Positions 1 through 10,343 of a stretch of 64,000 nt of DNA are shown here, in pieces. Below the pieces are notes generated by a model. The model saw only the letters and a list, made by a program, of their open reading frames with translations. It was not told where the DNA came from and did no database searches. Position numbers and translations under genes: made by a program. Source of the stretch: Neodiprion pinetum (taxonomy: Eukaryota > Arthropoda > Insecta > Hymenoptera > Diprionidae); the NCBI RefSeq assembly GCF_021155775.2, contig NC_060232.1, positions 17,491,922-17,555,921 of the forward strand, written 5' to 3'. Position 1 is the stretch's first letter. Each line of letters begins with the position of its first letter.

Positions 1-2468
1 CGGACAAAGCACGTCCGATCGCGACGAAATGTAGACCGGTACCGCATGCAACACGTCCGGACGTAGACAAAGAAATAGAAAGATTAGTAGGTTTGGGACA
101 CTTAAAAGAAGTCGACACAAGTGAATGGGCTACGCCTATCGTTCCCGTGTATAAAGGTAATGGTAAACTCCGTATATGCGGCGATTTCAAATTAACGATA
201 AATCCTTTCATTATTATTGATAATTATCCTTTGCACTCTATAGATGACATTTTTACCGTACTGCAAGGAGGAGTTTATTATACCGAGTTAGATTTGTTTC
301 ATTGCTACATGCAATTCGGGTTAGACGAAGAAAGTTCCAAACTTTTAACTATTGTAACGCAAAAAGGTCTTTACCGGTATACGAAATTACCAGAAGGAAT
401 AGCGTCTGCGCCCGCTAATGTTCAGAAAAAAATGGATGAGTGCTTGCGAGGAATTGAAGGAACGATTGCGTATATCGATAATATATACATAATGGGTCGC
501 AATAAAGAAGAATGCTCAGAGCGAACGGAAAAAGTTTTAGATCGTTTGAAAGAAAACGGACTAAAGCTAAACAAGAAATGCAAATTCCTAAACGAGAGAA
601 TTGAGGTTTTAGGCTTTGTTATTGATAAAGACGGCTTGCATAAAGCACGTTCTAAAGTAGAAGCTATGATTAGCGCTCCAAAGCCACAGAATTTTAAAGA
701 ATTGCATTCTTTTTTAGGCTTAGTCAACTTTTACGCTAGATTTTTGGAGAATCGCTCGGATAATATGAAACCCCTGTATGATTGTGCGAACGCTAAAGAA
801 TTTAAGTGGAATGAAAATTGTGATAAAGCGTTTAGATGGGTGAAAAATGAATTGATTTCGCCACGCGTTTTAGCGAATTACGACCCAAAGGAAAAAATTG
901 TACTCGCGTGTGACGCGTCTTCGTATGGATTATCAGCAATCCTCTCGCACAAATACAAAGACGGTTCCGAGAAACCCATAGCGTACGCGTCAAAGAAAAT
1001 TGCGAAAAAAGAATTGAACCGAACAATTTTAGACAAAGAGGCTATGGCTATAATTTTTGGGTTCAAACGTTTCTACCAATTTGTTTACGGTAGAGATATT
1101 ATATTACGTACCGATAACCAACCGTTACAACTGATACTTGGCCCACGTAGAGGCATACCTGCTACGGCGAATAATAGACTGCAGCGTTGGGCTTACTACT
1201 TGTCGGGATTCAGGTATACAGTCGAGTATATCAAGTCAAAAGATAATGCAAACTGCGATGCACTATCTCGCCTACCGATAGAAGATGAAACAGAGTTGCT
1301 AGAGAACAATTTCTCACCTTTAAATTTTTTTAAGAATGGCTTCGATACGTTTGATAGTAAAATGTTAGCAAAAAAAAGCATAACTGATGAAACCATTTTA
1401 AAAGTAATAAAGTACACACTATCAAGTTGGCCTGATTCTAAGGATCTATCGGAAGGTGAGAAAGAGTATTATTCTAGAAGGTTAGAATATACGGTTGACA
1501 ATAAATGCTTGTTTTGGGGGTTAAGAGCAGTCATACCCGAGTCGATGCGACCGCTAATGCTAAAAGAATTACACGCGTCGCACATGGGTATCGTAAAAAT
1601 TAAAATGCTTGCTCGATCTTATGTGTGGTGGCCGGGGATAGACAGGGATATAGAGGATTATGTAAGGGCATGTACGACATGCCTGGTAGAACAAAAAAAA
1701 CCACCGCACACGCCACTGACAACTTGGCCTTGGCCAGATCGCGCCTGGCATAGAATTCACTGTGATTTTTTAGGCCCATTCTATGGAGATATGTATCTAG
1801 TACTCATCGATGCGCATACGAAGTGGCCTGAAGTCATTAACTTTAAGAATAATACAAAAGCGTATAGGATAGTTGAGGAATTCAAAAATCTGTTTGCACG
1901 TTTTGGAATGCCGTTTCATGCTGTTACCGATGGGGGACCACAATTTAGAGCAACAGAGTTTTTGTCATTTTTAGAACAGAATGGTGTTCACCATAGTTTC
2001 TCACCGCCGTACCATCCTGCCACAAATGGCGCGGCAGAGAATGTTGTTGAAACATTCAAAGATAAAGTGCACAAAATTGTTAAAGGGGGGGAGAAACCGG
2101 CGGATGCCGTTAACTTGTTTTTGATAGACTACCGAAGTATTGAGCATTGTACTACCGGCAAGAGCCCAGCACAGTTGATGTACAAGCGTGAATTGCGCAC
2201 GCGATTTGATCTACTAAGAACTAGTGTATCAGCGAGAGTTGAACAACAACAGCGAGCGCAAATTGTATCGCGTTCAGGCAAGCGTAAGAACGATATAGAA
2301 GAGGGAGACATTGTTGCGTTTGACAACCACGCGACTAGAAGTGAGAAACGAATTGTAGGTGAAGTTGTAAAACAAGTGTCACCGTCGACGTTCATTGTCA
2401 AAGATAGTGACAATGTAAAACAAAAGCGACACGTCGATCAAATGATAAAGCGTCCGAATCTGCGATGA
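1..2468 (+). CDS. Gypsy retrotransposon Pol (partial, 3' part)
   Basis: The open frame enters from the left edge and encodes the reverse transcriptase, RNase H and integrase part of a Metaviridae (Gypsy) polyprotein. It is the mirror copy of the pol half of the gene at 13170-17432, with an identical translation. Visible landmarks are the RT palm (LDLFHCYMQFGLDEESS, then AYIDNIYIMG where YxDD is expected), the RNase H motif ACDASSYG, the integrase zinc finger ending in CTTCLVEQ, and the DDE core with DFLGPFYGDMYL, VTDGGPQF and YHPATNGAAENV. The annotated first Met would be a TTG, so this is a truncated gene and not a short one. It ends 37 bases before the LTR. Confidence 0.93.
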   Translation, partial: DKARPIATKCRPVPHATRPDVDKEIERLVGLGHLKEVDTSEWATPIVPVYKGNGKLRICGDFKLTINPFIIIDNYPLHSIDDIFTVLQGGVYYTELDLFHCYMQFGLDEESSKLLTIVTQKGLYRYTKLPEGIASAPANVQKKMDECLRGIEGTIAYIDNIYIMGRNKEECSERTEKVLDRLKENGLKLNKKCKFLNERIEVLGFVIDKDGLHKARSKVEAMISAPKPQNFKELHSFLGLVNFYARFLENRSDNMKPLYDCANAKEFKWNENCDKAFRWVKNELISPRVLANYDPKEKIVLACDASSYGLSAILSHKYKDGSEKPIAYASKKIAKKELNRTILDKEAMAIIFGFKRFYQFVYGRDIILRTDNQPLQLILGPRRGIPATANNRLQRWAYYLSGFRYTVEYIKSKDNANCDALSRLPIEDETELLENNFSPLNFFKNGFDTFDSKMLAKKSITDETILKVIKYTLSSWPDSKDLSEGEKEYYSRRLEYTVDNKCLFWGLRAVIPESMRPLMLKELHASHMGIVKIKMLARSYVWWPGIDRDIEDYVRACTTCLVEQKKPPHTPLTTWPWPDRAWHRIHCDFLGPFYGDMYLVLIDAHTKWPEVINFKNNTKAYRIVEEFKNLFARFGMPFHAVTDGGPQFRATEFLSFLEQNGVHHSFSPPYHPATNGAAENVVETFKDKVHKIVKGGEKPADAVNLFLIDYRSIEHCTTGKSPAQLMYKRELRTRFDLLRTSVSARVEQQQRAQIVSRSGKRKNDIEEGDIVAFDNHATRSEKRIVGEVVKQVSPSTFIVKDSDNVKQKRHVDQMIKRPNLR

Positions 2469-2505
2469 TCTCCGCGGTTGAACGCATGTTTAAAAAAGGC
2501 GGAAG

Positions 2506-2803
2506 ATTGTGATGTATGTGAGTAAGGTAGTACGGCATACGCTATTGTGCGTATGCGAGTGTGCGCGAGTATGCACGTATGTTGGTATGTGTGATTATAC
2601 TCTGCGTGTGACTACGGTGCGCGGGCCAAGCACTCGGTCTTGGGCGCTCGTGTGAATGCCATGCCGGCTTCCACGCTTCCTATTGTACTCACTGGTATAT
2701 ATCATTTGTATCCTTATAATCATACTTATGAATAAACTTACTACATTTAATCTTATTTCCTGTGTATATTGATTATTATATCAACATATAAATATACCAC
2801 AGT
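2506..2803 (+). repeat. Gypsy 3' LTR (left arm)
   Basis: This 298 bp LTR reads attgtgatg...ccacagt on the plus strand and is the mirror image of 12835-13132. A purine-rich tract (aaaaaaggcggaag, 2492-2505) sits directly before it, as expected for plus-strand priming. It is followed by the polymerase relic. Confidence 0.9.
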
Positions 2804-2859
2804 AATAAACATTAACACAATTCACAATTCCATCAGTTTTACACAATTCATCAACCCTA

Positions 2860-3870
2860 TTGGATACGCAATTTTTATTAAAATCGCTAGCATCAACTTT
2901 TCCTCGAAAAATCACACTGCTGCCAATAAATAAGGAAAAATATATCTCATTCACGAATGCGTTAATGGAACAATAATGTGCTTGAGATTCATCGATTCGT
3001 TTGATTTTTATGGCTAGCAGCATCCTTTCCATAAACCTTCCACATATTTGAATGATGCAGATAAACACACAACGCGTAAATTCTGCAATAACCAGACTCA
3101 GTTCAGTTTGATGACTGGCAACGATGTTTTTCCCATGGATACGTTGATTGTTGGGAGAAGCTCGATGAAACTCAGCAACCTGCAACGAAGCATTTCTACT
3201 CACACCTATGTAATGCAAATATTTCAAACGGTGGTTACGAGCATGATAAAAATGTTTGGGAAGAATTCCATTTAGCACCAATGGAGGACTATAGAGATTG
3301 ATAAATGCAAAACGGTGATCTGACCAGATGTCTCAAAACATATGATTTAGATCCGTTGCACTACTGCACAGTGCCGGGACTTGCTTTCGACGCTGTGCTC
3401 AAATACACGGGTGTAAATTTACAATATTCTAATCGATACGCTCGGGCCAATAACAGGTTTACGGGGAAAGATTTTGATCCTAGTAACGTGGAATCGTATC
3501 TCATGTATTTTGACGTAAGCAATTTATACGGTTCGTTCGAGTGATGGTATAATCCTATCGAAATAACAACTCACTCAGACGATCCACCGATCGGTTACAT
3601 TCTGAACCGATGAATATCCGAATATCCTATAGAGCTTCACAAGGATCATAAAGATTTTTATTCTTTTGTCTCGAGCATTTCACACCTCGGGTTCTGATGA
3701 AGGATGGGAACAATGGAAAAATTATGACCGAATTCATCGGGGATACATGTAAAACTGAGCACATTTACCATCAAAGTGAGCAAGTGTGTCAAGGATGCCG
3801 GAAGTGCAACGTTGAACACCATCACGTTTAACGATTATAAGCATCGCATGGGGAGGCTTACAAAGAGTTG
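2860..3870 (+). pseudogene. Decayed Polinton protein-primed DNA polymerase (left arm)
   Basis: Translated pieces match, in order, the intact Polinton polymerase at 49764-53519. They include the [12 protein letters not shown] segment near 2920, the TTRKFC segment near 3070, the KTYDLDPLHYCTVPGLAFDA stretch and the [13 protein letters not shown] polymerase motif near 3500, then LMKDGNNGKIM near 3700 and ITFNDYKH near 3825. The frame is broken by several shifts and stops, and the palm and C-motif region between about 3540 and 3690 is deleted. It comes from a Polinton copy different from, and older than, the one at 49-62 kb. Confidence 0.85.
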
Positions 3871-5300
3871 GTCCATATCACAATGCCTAATACGTAGTAA
3901 AAAACATGAAGTTAGTCTCATTGTACTGAAAAATTGACGTTGAGTTGGCAAGACTGTAATATGCAACTGGTACCAGGACAGACCGACGCAATACCTTGAG
4001 GGGTTTACCACCACCCCCACAATAAACTAACCATAGGATAGAACTGAGGGCATAGAACTGCTGTAAGGACAACCCATCATCAAACAGAGATAGTTCTTCA
4101 ACAATAGAATAGATCCGTGCGAAACTATACACATTTACCACCACGGATGAAAACGAAACGAAATATATCAACATTATCGAAGTGAGCAAACGTGTCAAGG
4201 CATGCGAAAACTGCAACGATAAATAACATCACGTTTAATGATTATAAGAACCGTCTGAGGGGCTTACCAAGAGTTGACCCACCCTACAGTGTTTAATACG
4301 TAGTAAAAAACGCGAAGTTAGCCCCAATATACTGAAAAATTGACCATGAGTTGACAAGACGGCAATATGCAACTGATACCTGGACAAACAGACACCATAC
4401 CTTGATGGGTTTACCGCCACCCCCACAATAAACTAACCGTAAAATAGAACTGTGGACATAGAACCGCTGTAAGGATAACCATTAATCAAACAGAGATATT
4501 TCCTCATCAATACGATAGATCCATATGAAATTGCACGCATTTAACATCACGGATGAGGATGAAACGAAAATATGGCAACGGTGTGAAGTGAGTCAGCGTG
4601 CCAAGGATGTAAAAATTCAACGATAAATAGCATCACGTTTAATGATTATAAAAACCGTCTGAGGGGCTTACTAAGAGTTAACCCACCCCACAGTGTTTAA
4701 TACATAGTAAAAATCACAAAGTTAGCCCCAATGTACTGAAAAATTGACGCTGAGTTGACAAGACGGCAATATGCAACTGATACCTGGACAAACAGACACC
4801 ATACCTTGATGGGTTTACCGCCACTCCCACAATAAACTACCCATAGAATAAAATTGTGGGCATAGAACTGTTGTAAGGACAACCCTTCATCATCAGACAG
4901 AGACATTTTTTCAGCAATACGATAGATCCATGTGAAACTGCACACATTAACACCTTGGGCGAAGACAAAAACGAAACATATCAACATTATCAAAGTGGGC
5001 AAGCGTGTCAAGGATGTAAAATTTAGCGATAAATAACATCACGTTTAATGATTATAAGAACCGTCGGAGGGGCTTTCCAAGAGTTGACCCACCCCACAGT
5101 GTTTAATACGTAGTAAAAAAAAAAAAAAAAAATACAAAGTTAGTTCCATTGTACGGAAAAAATTGAAGCTGAGCTGGTAAAACGGTAATATGCAACCGAT
5201 ACCTGGGCAAACAGGCATCAGACCTTGGAGGGAGTGCTGCAACCCGGCAATAAACTAGCCGTAGGATAGAACTGAGGGCATAGAACCGTTGTAAATATAT
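3770..5300 (+). repeat. Tandem array of about 405 bp units derived from polymerase 3' end
   Basis: The motif acgtttaaYgattataa recurs at 3824, 4231, 4635 and 5041, giving periods of 407, 404 and 406 bp. Each unit carries, in broken frames, the ITFNDY block and the block corresponding to the extreme C terminus of the Polinton polymerase (the region of its TDTLPWGYK motif). The array therefore looks like local amplification of the tail of the relic just upstream. The last unit ends near 5290, where MULE terminal sequence begins. A run of 18 A (5114-5131) interrupts the last unit. Confidence 0.85.
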
Positions 5301-5775
5301 GCGTTTGACACATGTCCAAGAACTTAGCATGGCCATTTGAGATTAGAGAAAAAATAAGTTTTGTGCTAAAATGTGCTAGGTTTGTGCTGCGATGTGCCAC
5401 GAATCGCAGGTCCCAATCATCAAAAACCGGGCTCTAATCGTCAAAAAATCATTTTTTCAACCAGCATGACCATTTGGTTTTTTCGAAAAAGCAAGGGTTG
5501 TGCCGGAATGTGCTAGGCTTGTGCTGCGATGTGCCGCAAACAGTAGTCGATTATCTCCAAAAACGTAGATGATATTGCCAAAAAACACTATTATTTGAAA
5601 TTTTTTCCTCAAACTTCGATAATTTTTTTTCTAAATGCGATGTTCCGATTCTACGAGCTGTGTAGACATCGCTAGGTTTGTGTGATACGTTGTTTCAGAA
5701 ATCGCCTTTTATGTGATTATTTTCAAATATAGGTGTATGGATTGTGCGATTTTTGACAACAGAAATGTCCGATCA
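5295..5775. repeat. Left terminal module of the MULE-like element
   Basis: This contains two spaced copies of the sequence resembling gtgctaggYttgtgctgcga (near 5377 and 5511) and a terminal-inverted-repeat part, 5663-5775, that pairs imperfectly with 9567-9690. Positions 5295-5662 are exactly repeated in inverted orientation at 9976-10343. Confidence 0.7.
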
Positions 5776-6172
5776 CTTCCAGTTTAATTGATATAACTAT
5801 TGTTTTCCTTTAGGTAGATCGCGCTGGGTACAATATTCTACGGTGCTTTGACATTTTTCAAACGAGGATTGTATTTTGCGTGTCACAATATGTAATCACG
5901 ATGAGGACTATTGACTTACAAATACATGAACCAGAGCCACGTTGGCCGTAAGCAGAACATAACTTATGTTGCCCGGATTTCACCACGTGAAGGTGCGGTT
6001 GGCTTTTGTGGGTTCAACTAAAATCCATCCCACTTTGAGATCCACATTTACACACCATTTACACTCTATGTACAAGCACCCAGACTTTTTATTCACATCC
6101 GCATTCAATCATCGATTCATACCATATTAACAAGCACTGACGCATTTAATTTTCTTTTCTGAGGCATCGCTA

Positions 6173-7069
6173 TCAAATCGTGTATACACATAGGTGAATC
6201 TCTACCGATACCGTACCGCTGACTATTTGCGCTGTTTTGTTGCGCGCATTATCATCATATCGGAACCAATGACTGCCGGTCCAGCAATATCCAATATAAT
6301 GTCCAACAGAAATTATACACTTAGGCCCCTGGTACTCAACAACGCCAGCTAATTTATATCGAGTGCCGTCTGTTACTATTAAGTCTCGAGGAACATTTGA
6401 CAGTTTCTCTCTCTTATTTCTACCGGTATCCACATCAAGGAATAAATGTGAACCGTATTCGACAATTTGTGTACTTGTACCACAACATTTGCGCGGAACA
6501 TACCGTCCTAACGATACCGCTTGATGAAGAGCTATTATTCCTTCTGATGTCATGGGGTTGTAGTTAACATCTAAAAAAACTCGTTGATGTACTGTTTCGA
6601 TACCGCATTGTGAACGCTGACATCGCAGTGTGTAACTGGGTATACCAACGAATAAATCTTCGACAAGAACAGTAAGATTAGAGTCTGCTCTGATTTTAAT
6701 GATTTCGCCTTTTCGTTCTTTTTTTATTCTTGGTAAAGTTAGTAGCGCATTGGCACGTTCTTTGAAAACCTGTGACACTAGACCTTTTTGTATCAGTAGC
6801 TCGATACACTTGTATATACCTGCGTCGCTATTAACAATAGTTGCTTTGTAACGTGGATTATTACAAACAGCCATCGCTAATATTTGACAAACGCTATCAA
6901 ATCCACATGTGTTTTCCACGACTAATATAGTTGATCTATCCTTCAAATTCTCACAACAATTACCATTAGGTAGCAGTGGCAGTGAAGTATATGCCGCGAT
7001 ATTATTAGAGTCAAAATTCGGACATGCTTTGGTGTATTCAGGTTTTTTTTTCGTTTTATTCTTATTCCT
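6173..7069 (-). CDS. USP-like (peptidase C19 fold) domain, in frame with transposase
   Basis: This open frame follows the transposase directly in the same reading frame, separated only by a TGA at 7070-7072. The first listed Met of the 257-residue ORF (6946) is a TTG codon, and there is no good AUG, so it is more likely a continuation of the transposase protein than an independent gene. The sequence has the signature of ubiquitin-specific proteases: a Cys box ENTCGFDSVCQIL, and near the C terminus a His box GHYIGYCW followed by HWFRYDD. The middle carries the zinc-ribbon-like pair CQRSQC. Inference: a deubiquitinase-fold module fused to a transposase, split now by one stop. Activity is unknown. 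Confidence 0.6.
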   Translation of the reverse strand, partial: RNKNKTKKKPEYTKACPNFDSNNIAAYTSLPLLPNGNCCENLKDRSTILVVENTCGFDSVCQILAMAVCNNPRYKATIVNSDAGIYKCIELLIQKGLVSQVFKERANALLTLPRIKKERKGEIIKIRADSNLTVLVEDLFVGIPSYTLRCQRSQCGIETVHQRVFLDVNYNPMTSEGIIALHQAVSLGRYVPRKCCGTSTQIVEYGSHLFLDVDTGRNKREKLSNVPRDLIVTDGTRYKLAGVVEYQGPKCIISVGHYIGYCWTGSHWFRYDDNARNKTAQIVSGTVSVEIHLCVYTI

Positions 7070-9421
7070 TCAGTTGTGCTGCTCTTTGAGCTCTATCACC
7101 GCTGCGTTCGCTGAGTCCAAGACTTCATCGCTTCTTACGGATAATCGGCCCGGCTTTTGATCAGAGCCATGATCAATATTCCTAAGTGGATTATCTAATG
7201 GTAACTCTCGGAAATGAGTATCGACATGAATTTTCGTAACTGTATTCGTTTCGGATGGAGTTGGACGGCGTTTTCGGGGTTCTTGCTTGATGACTACTTG
7301 ATCACTAGGATCATGACAATCGTCGAAAAGATGCTGTGCGGGATAGTCACTGATTACTTGCGAGCAATTCTCAATATGATCTGGTAAAGTTTGAACGCGA
7401 AGGATAGCCGACTGCTCAGGAGCTGTCCATGACGAATCGATGTGTTGAATACCTAACTCTTCGTTAAGTTTGACATCTATCCACGGTTGCGTACAAATCT
7501 CGGTGGAATATCTGGGACTACTTGTGTTTTCGCCAATCGTAATTGAGTTTTCAGGACGGTCATTTTTTTTGTTCAACTTTCTATCATTCTTTTGATATAC
7601 TTCTTCATTTTCTTCATGCCTGAACTTATTCAAAAAACTTCTTCGTTTCTCATTATTGAAATCGATATTATTGGTTTCTGTCCATCGTTCCAGTTCGACA
7701 AGTGAAGAAGCCAACTTGATTTTTTCTGGAAATGATAAAATATGGGTTGCAACGAATCTGTCCGCACGTAAGGGTTGTCGTTCGTTGATCAGCGTACGAT
7801 TTTTCAAGTCGTTGAACTCTGATTCGATAGCAGCCGACGTAGCATTTCTAGATCCGCTTTGACAGGCTTTTCGCATACATTCAGAGAACAGAGGAAAGTA
7901 TGGCAGTAAATTTTTGAGATGTTTCGCGAACTTTGGATTATAGAAAGCGTCGATATCTTCACTTTCACCTTTCAATTCGGTTCTTATTTGTACAACACAT
8001 TCTTCATAGATGTTTTTTGTCCATTCCCATGTACTCGTTAGTACATTCTCTGCGGAATTTAATAATTCATCGTACTTAGAATCGGAACTATGTTCTTTTT
8101 TGGAATCTTCGAACTCATCGTCAATTTCGTCTTCTTCTTCGGGTTTAATCAAGTCGATATGAGGGATACCTTTTATCAGTGCCGTGATATAAATACGTGC
8201 CCTATCAGATAAGCTTCCACTGTCCGCGCTTCGGCTGAGGACGAGTAAGAAAATTTGTTTAGCGACTGCTTCGAGTGCTGGTATGGTTTCCTGCTGTCGA
8301 AGCACAGCCATTGCCCGGATACACATCGATTTTTCACCGTACGGTGTTCCGTCATAGCACTTCCATTTCGAAATCATATTAATAAAATGGCAAATATCAA
8401 GGCGCAGAATGCATACGGGCGGTGTCAGAATTGCCTCCGTCAAATATTCGAAACAGAATGATAGGTACTTTTTCAAACTCGATTGTTGTACAAAAGCTCT
8501 GGCAATTCCACCTAAAAGGGCTTTGTCAAAATCTGTAACTACTTCTTGTGGTACAGGAAACGACGAAGTTTCTTTCGCACCTGTGCGCAAGAGTTCCAAA
8601 AGCCACTTTGCAATTGCATCAGTATGATGTTCAGCAGATAACATCTGAAAAACCGGTATAGTTTTGTTGTTTGCCTGAGTAACTGCTTGATATAGATATA
8701 TATGAGGGCTGTAGCCAGAAGGCCATCGTATTTTGCCGACCACAGACCCAGTTCCATCAATATAAAGGGTTTTGTGAAATTTTTGGTACACCACAAGTTG
8801 TTTCTTGGACCAATAATGCACAAAAAATTCGAAGAAACCAATTGAATGAATCGATGTTTCGTATATAGACTCACATTTCATATCCTGAAAACTTTCGAAA
8901 ACATCGTGGGTTCTAATCAAACCAAGGATCTTGTCTCGCATCTCTGTTGCGGCTTTACCAAGAACTTGGCCACGAGGAATGTGTGCCGGTTCATCATCCC
9001 CTATACTATCTATTAACCGGTCACCTTCTTTTCGCCTCCAATTGCACGGAAGCATATTTCCCTCTACCATTTCTTTTGCAACTTTTATTCTTCGAGCTCC
9101 TTTCAACTGTCTTTTTGTAGTGTGATTTACGGACCGGTCGAATCCGTAAATGAAGCACTCCATAATAGTTAATTCATTCTCACTTGGAGCGTTAATAATC
9201 CGTCCAGGAAATCGAGCTTTACAATCAGGACAATCTCCAGTAATTGAGACATAGAAACCACTTTCTGAAACTTCATTTGTTTTGAACTTCAATGCGCATG
9301 GTATTTTCGTTTCCTCAAATATTGCATCATACAAGGTGTGCGTCCAGGCATTCCGTTTGAGTTTCTGTAATTCACGTTTACCGCGAGACTGATAGTCATA
9401 TTTTGTTGTTTCAGGTGCCAT
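7070..9421 (-). CDS. MULE-like DDE transposase (783 aa)
   Basis: The ORF starts with ATG at 9421 just inside the right inner terminal repeat. The N terminus has a DNA-binding-type zinc motif (GDCPDCKARF, about residues 59-68). The middle holds a Mutator-type DDE core: LYIDGTGSVVG (first Asp, about residue 222), VVTDFDKALLGGIARAF (second Asp, about residue 292), LRLDICHFINMISKW (CxxH-like segment) and an acidic stretch EEEDEIDDEFEDSK. The C terminus is polar, with a KRRPT basic patch. This fits MULE transposases in length and motif order. A Phantom or NOF-like subgroup is possible but not proven. The ORF ends at a TGA, after which the frame stays open into a protease-like domain. Confidence 0.7.
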   Translation of the reverse strand: MAPETTKYDYQSRGKRELQKLKRNAWTHTLYDAIFEETKIPCALKFKTNEVSESGFYVSITGDCPDCKARFPGRIINAPSENELTIMECFIYGFDRSVNHTTKRQLKGARRIKVAKEMVEGNMLPCNWRRKEGDRLIDSIGDDEPAHIPRGQVLGKAATEMRDKILGLIRTHDVFESFQDMKCESIYETSIHSIGFFEFFVHYWSKKQLVVYQKFHKTLYIDGTGSVVGKIRWPSGYSPHIYLYQAVTQANNKTIPVFQMLSAEHHTDAIAKWLLELLRTGAKETSSFPVPQEVVTDFDKALLGGIARAFVQQSSLKKYLSFCFEYLTEAILTPPVCILRLDICHFINMISKWKCYDGTPYGEKSMCIRAMAVLRQQETIPALEAVAKQIFLLVLSRSADSGSLSDRARIYITALIKGIPHIDLIKPEEEDEIDDEFEDSKKEHSSDSKYDELLNSAENVLTSTWEWTKNIYEECVVQIRTELKGESEDIDAFYNPKFAKHLKNLLPYFPLFSECMRKACQSGSRNATSAAIESEFNDLKNRTLINERQPLRADRFVATHILSFPEKIKLASSLVELERWTETNNIDFNNEKRRSFLNKFRHEENEEVYQKNDRKLNKKNDRPENSITIGENTSSPRYSTEICTQPWIDVKLNEELGIQHIDSSWTAPEQSAILRVQTLPDHIENCSQVISDYPAQHLFDDCHDPSDQVVIKQEPRKRRPTPSETNTVTKIHVDTHFRELPLDNPLRNIDHGSDQKPGRLSVRSDEVLDSANAAVIELKEQHN

Positions 9422-9566
9422 CTCTGACCAAACGTTTGTTAGATCAAGTTTGAATTCTGAAACAACATCCAGTGTAAAGTTCAGGGAATCATTTATAATG
9501 GTCGGATGGTTATGTATGATATTCCGGGACTGTAGAATCTGTGTCAGTATATGATCGGAAGTAATC

Positions 9567-10343
9567 GGACATTTCTGTTGTCAAAAATCGCACAATCCAT
9601 ACACCTATAATATATTTAAAAATAATTACATAAAAGGCGATTTCTGGAACAACGTATCACACAAACCTAGCGATGTCTACACAGCTCGAGGAATCGGGAT
9701 ATCGCGTTTAGAAAAAAAATGACCGAAGCTCGACGAAAAAAATTTAGATAATATAGTTTTTTGGCAATATCAGCTACGTTTTTGGAGATAATCGACTACT
9801 GTTTGCGGCACATCGCAGCACAAGCCTAGCACATTCCGGCACAACCCTGGCTTTTTCGAAAAAAAAAATGGTCATGCTGGTTGAAAAAATGATTTTTTGA
9901 CGGTTAGAGCCCGGTTTTTGATGATTGAGACCTGCGATTCGCGGCACATTGCAGCACAAACCTAGCAAATGTCAGCACAGCTCGTAGAATCGGAACATCG
10001 CATTTAGAAAAAAAATTATCGAAGTTTGAGGAAAAAATTTCAAATAATAGTGTTTTTTGGCAATATCATCTACGTTTTTGGAGATAATCGACTACTGTTT
10101 GCGGCACATCGCAGCACAAGCCTAGCACATTCCGGCACAACCCTTGCTTTTTCGAAAAAACCAAATGGTCATGCTGGTTGAAAAAATGATTTTTTGACGA
10201 TTAGAGCCCGGTTTTTGATGATTGGGACCTGCGATTCGTGGCACATCGCAGCACAAACCTAGCACATTTTAGCACAAAACTTATTTTTTCTCTAATCTCA
10301 AATGGCCATGCTAAGTTCTTGGACATGTGTCAAACGCATATAT
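9567..10343. repeat. Right terminal modules of the MULE-like element (two tandem copies)
   Basis: The inner inverted repeat (9567-9690) pairs with 5663-5775. It is followed by two tandem modules of about 290 bp, 9690-9975 and 9976-10260, that share gtgccgcgaatcgcag-like and ggataatcgactactg-like blocks. The inner module is diverged from its neighbour. The outer module is the exact mirror of the left-side module. Confidence 0.7.

Larger units (their letters stand above)
1..5662. repeat. Left arm of a giant inverted repeat
   Basis: This stretch is the reverse complement of 9976-15637; every paired position sums to 15638. All ORFs in the arm recur with identical translations in the other arm, so identity is essentially complete as far as I can read. 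The arm contains, in order, part of a Gypsy pol gene, an LTR, a decayed Polinton polymerase, a tandem array and a MULE terminal module. It continues beyond the window start. Pairing stops at 5662, where the left side reads tagacatcg and the right side reads a different copy of the same module. It may be a true foldback/palindrome or an assembly artefact. Confidence 0.95.
5295..10343 (-). mobile_element. MULE-like DNA transposon with modular foldback-type ends
   Basis: A transposase gene on the minus strand is flanked by inverted terminal modules. The inner inverted repeats are 5663-5775 and about 9567-9690, roughly 90 percent identical, with the shared core from cgatttttgacaacagaaat outward. 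Outside them lie repeated modules built around a gtgctaggtttgtgctgcga-like motif, one on the left and two in tandem on the right (9690-9975 and 9976-10260). Modular ends are known from Phantom and Foldback members of the Mutator superfamily. The true outer ends and target duplication cannot be fixed, because the perfect palindrome arms run straight into the modules. Confidence 0.7.

Noticed and set aside
3770..5300. Possible CRISPR array
   Set aside because: Regular spacing is about 405 bp with no short direct repeats and unique spacers; the units are polymerase-derived and the DNA is eukaryotic.
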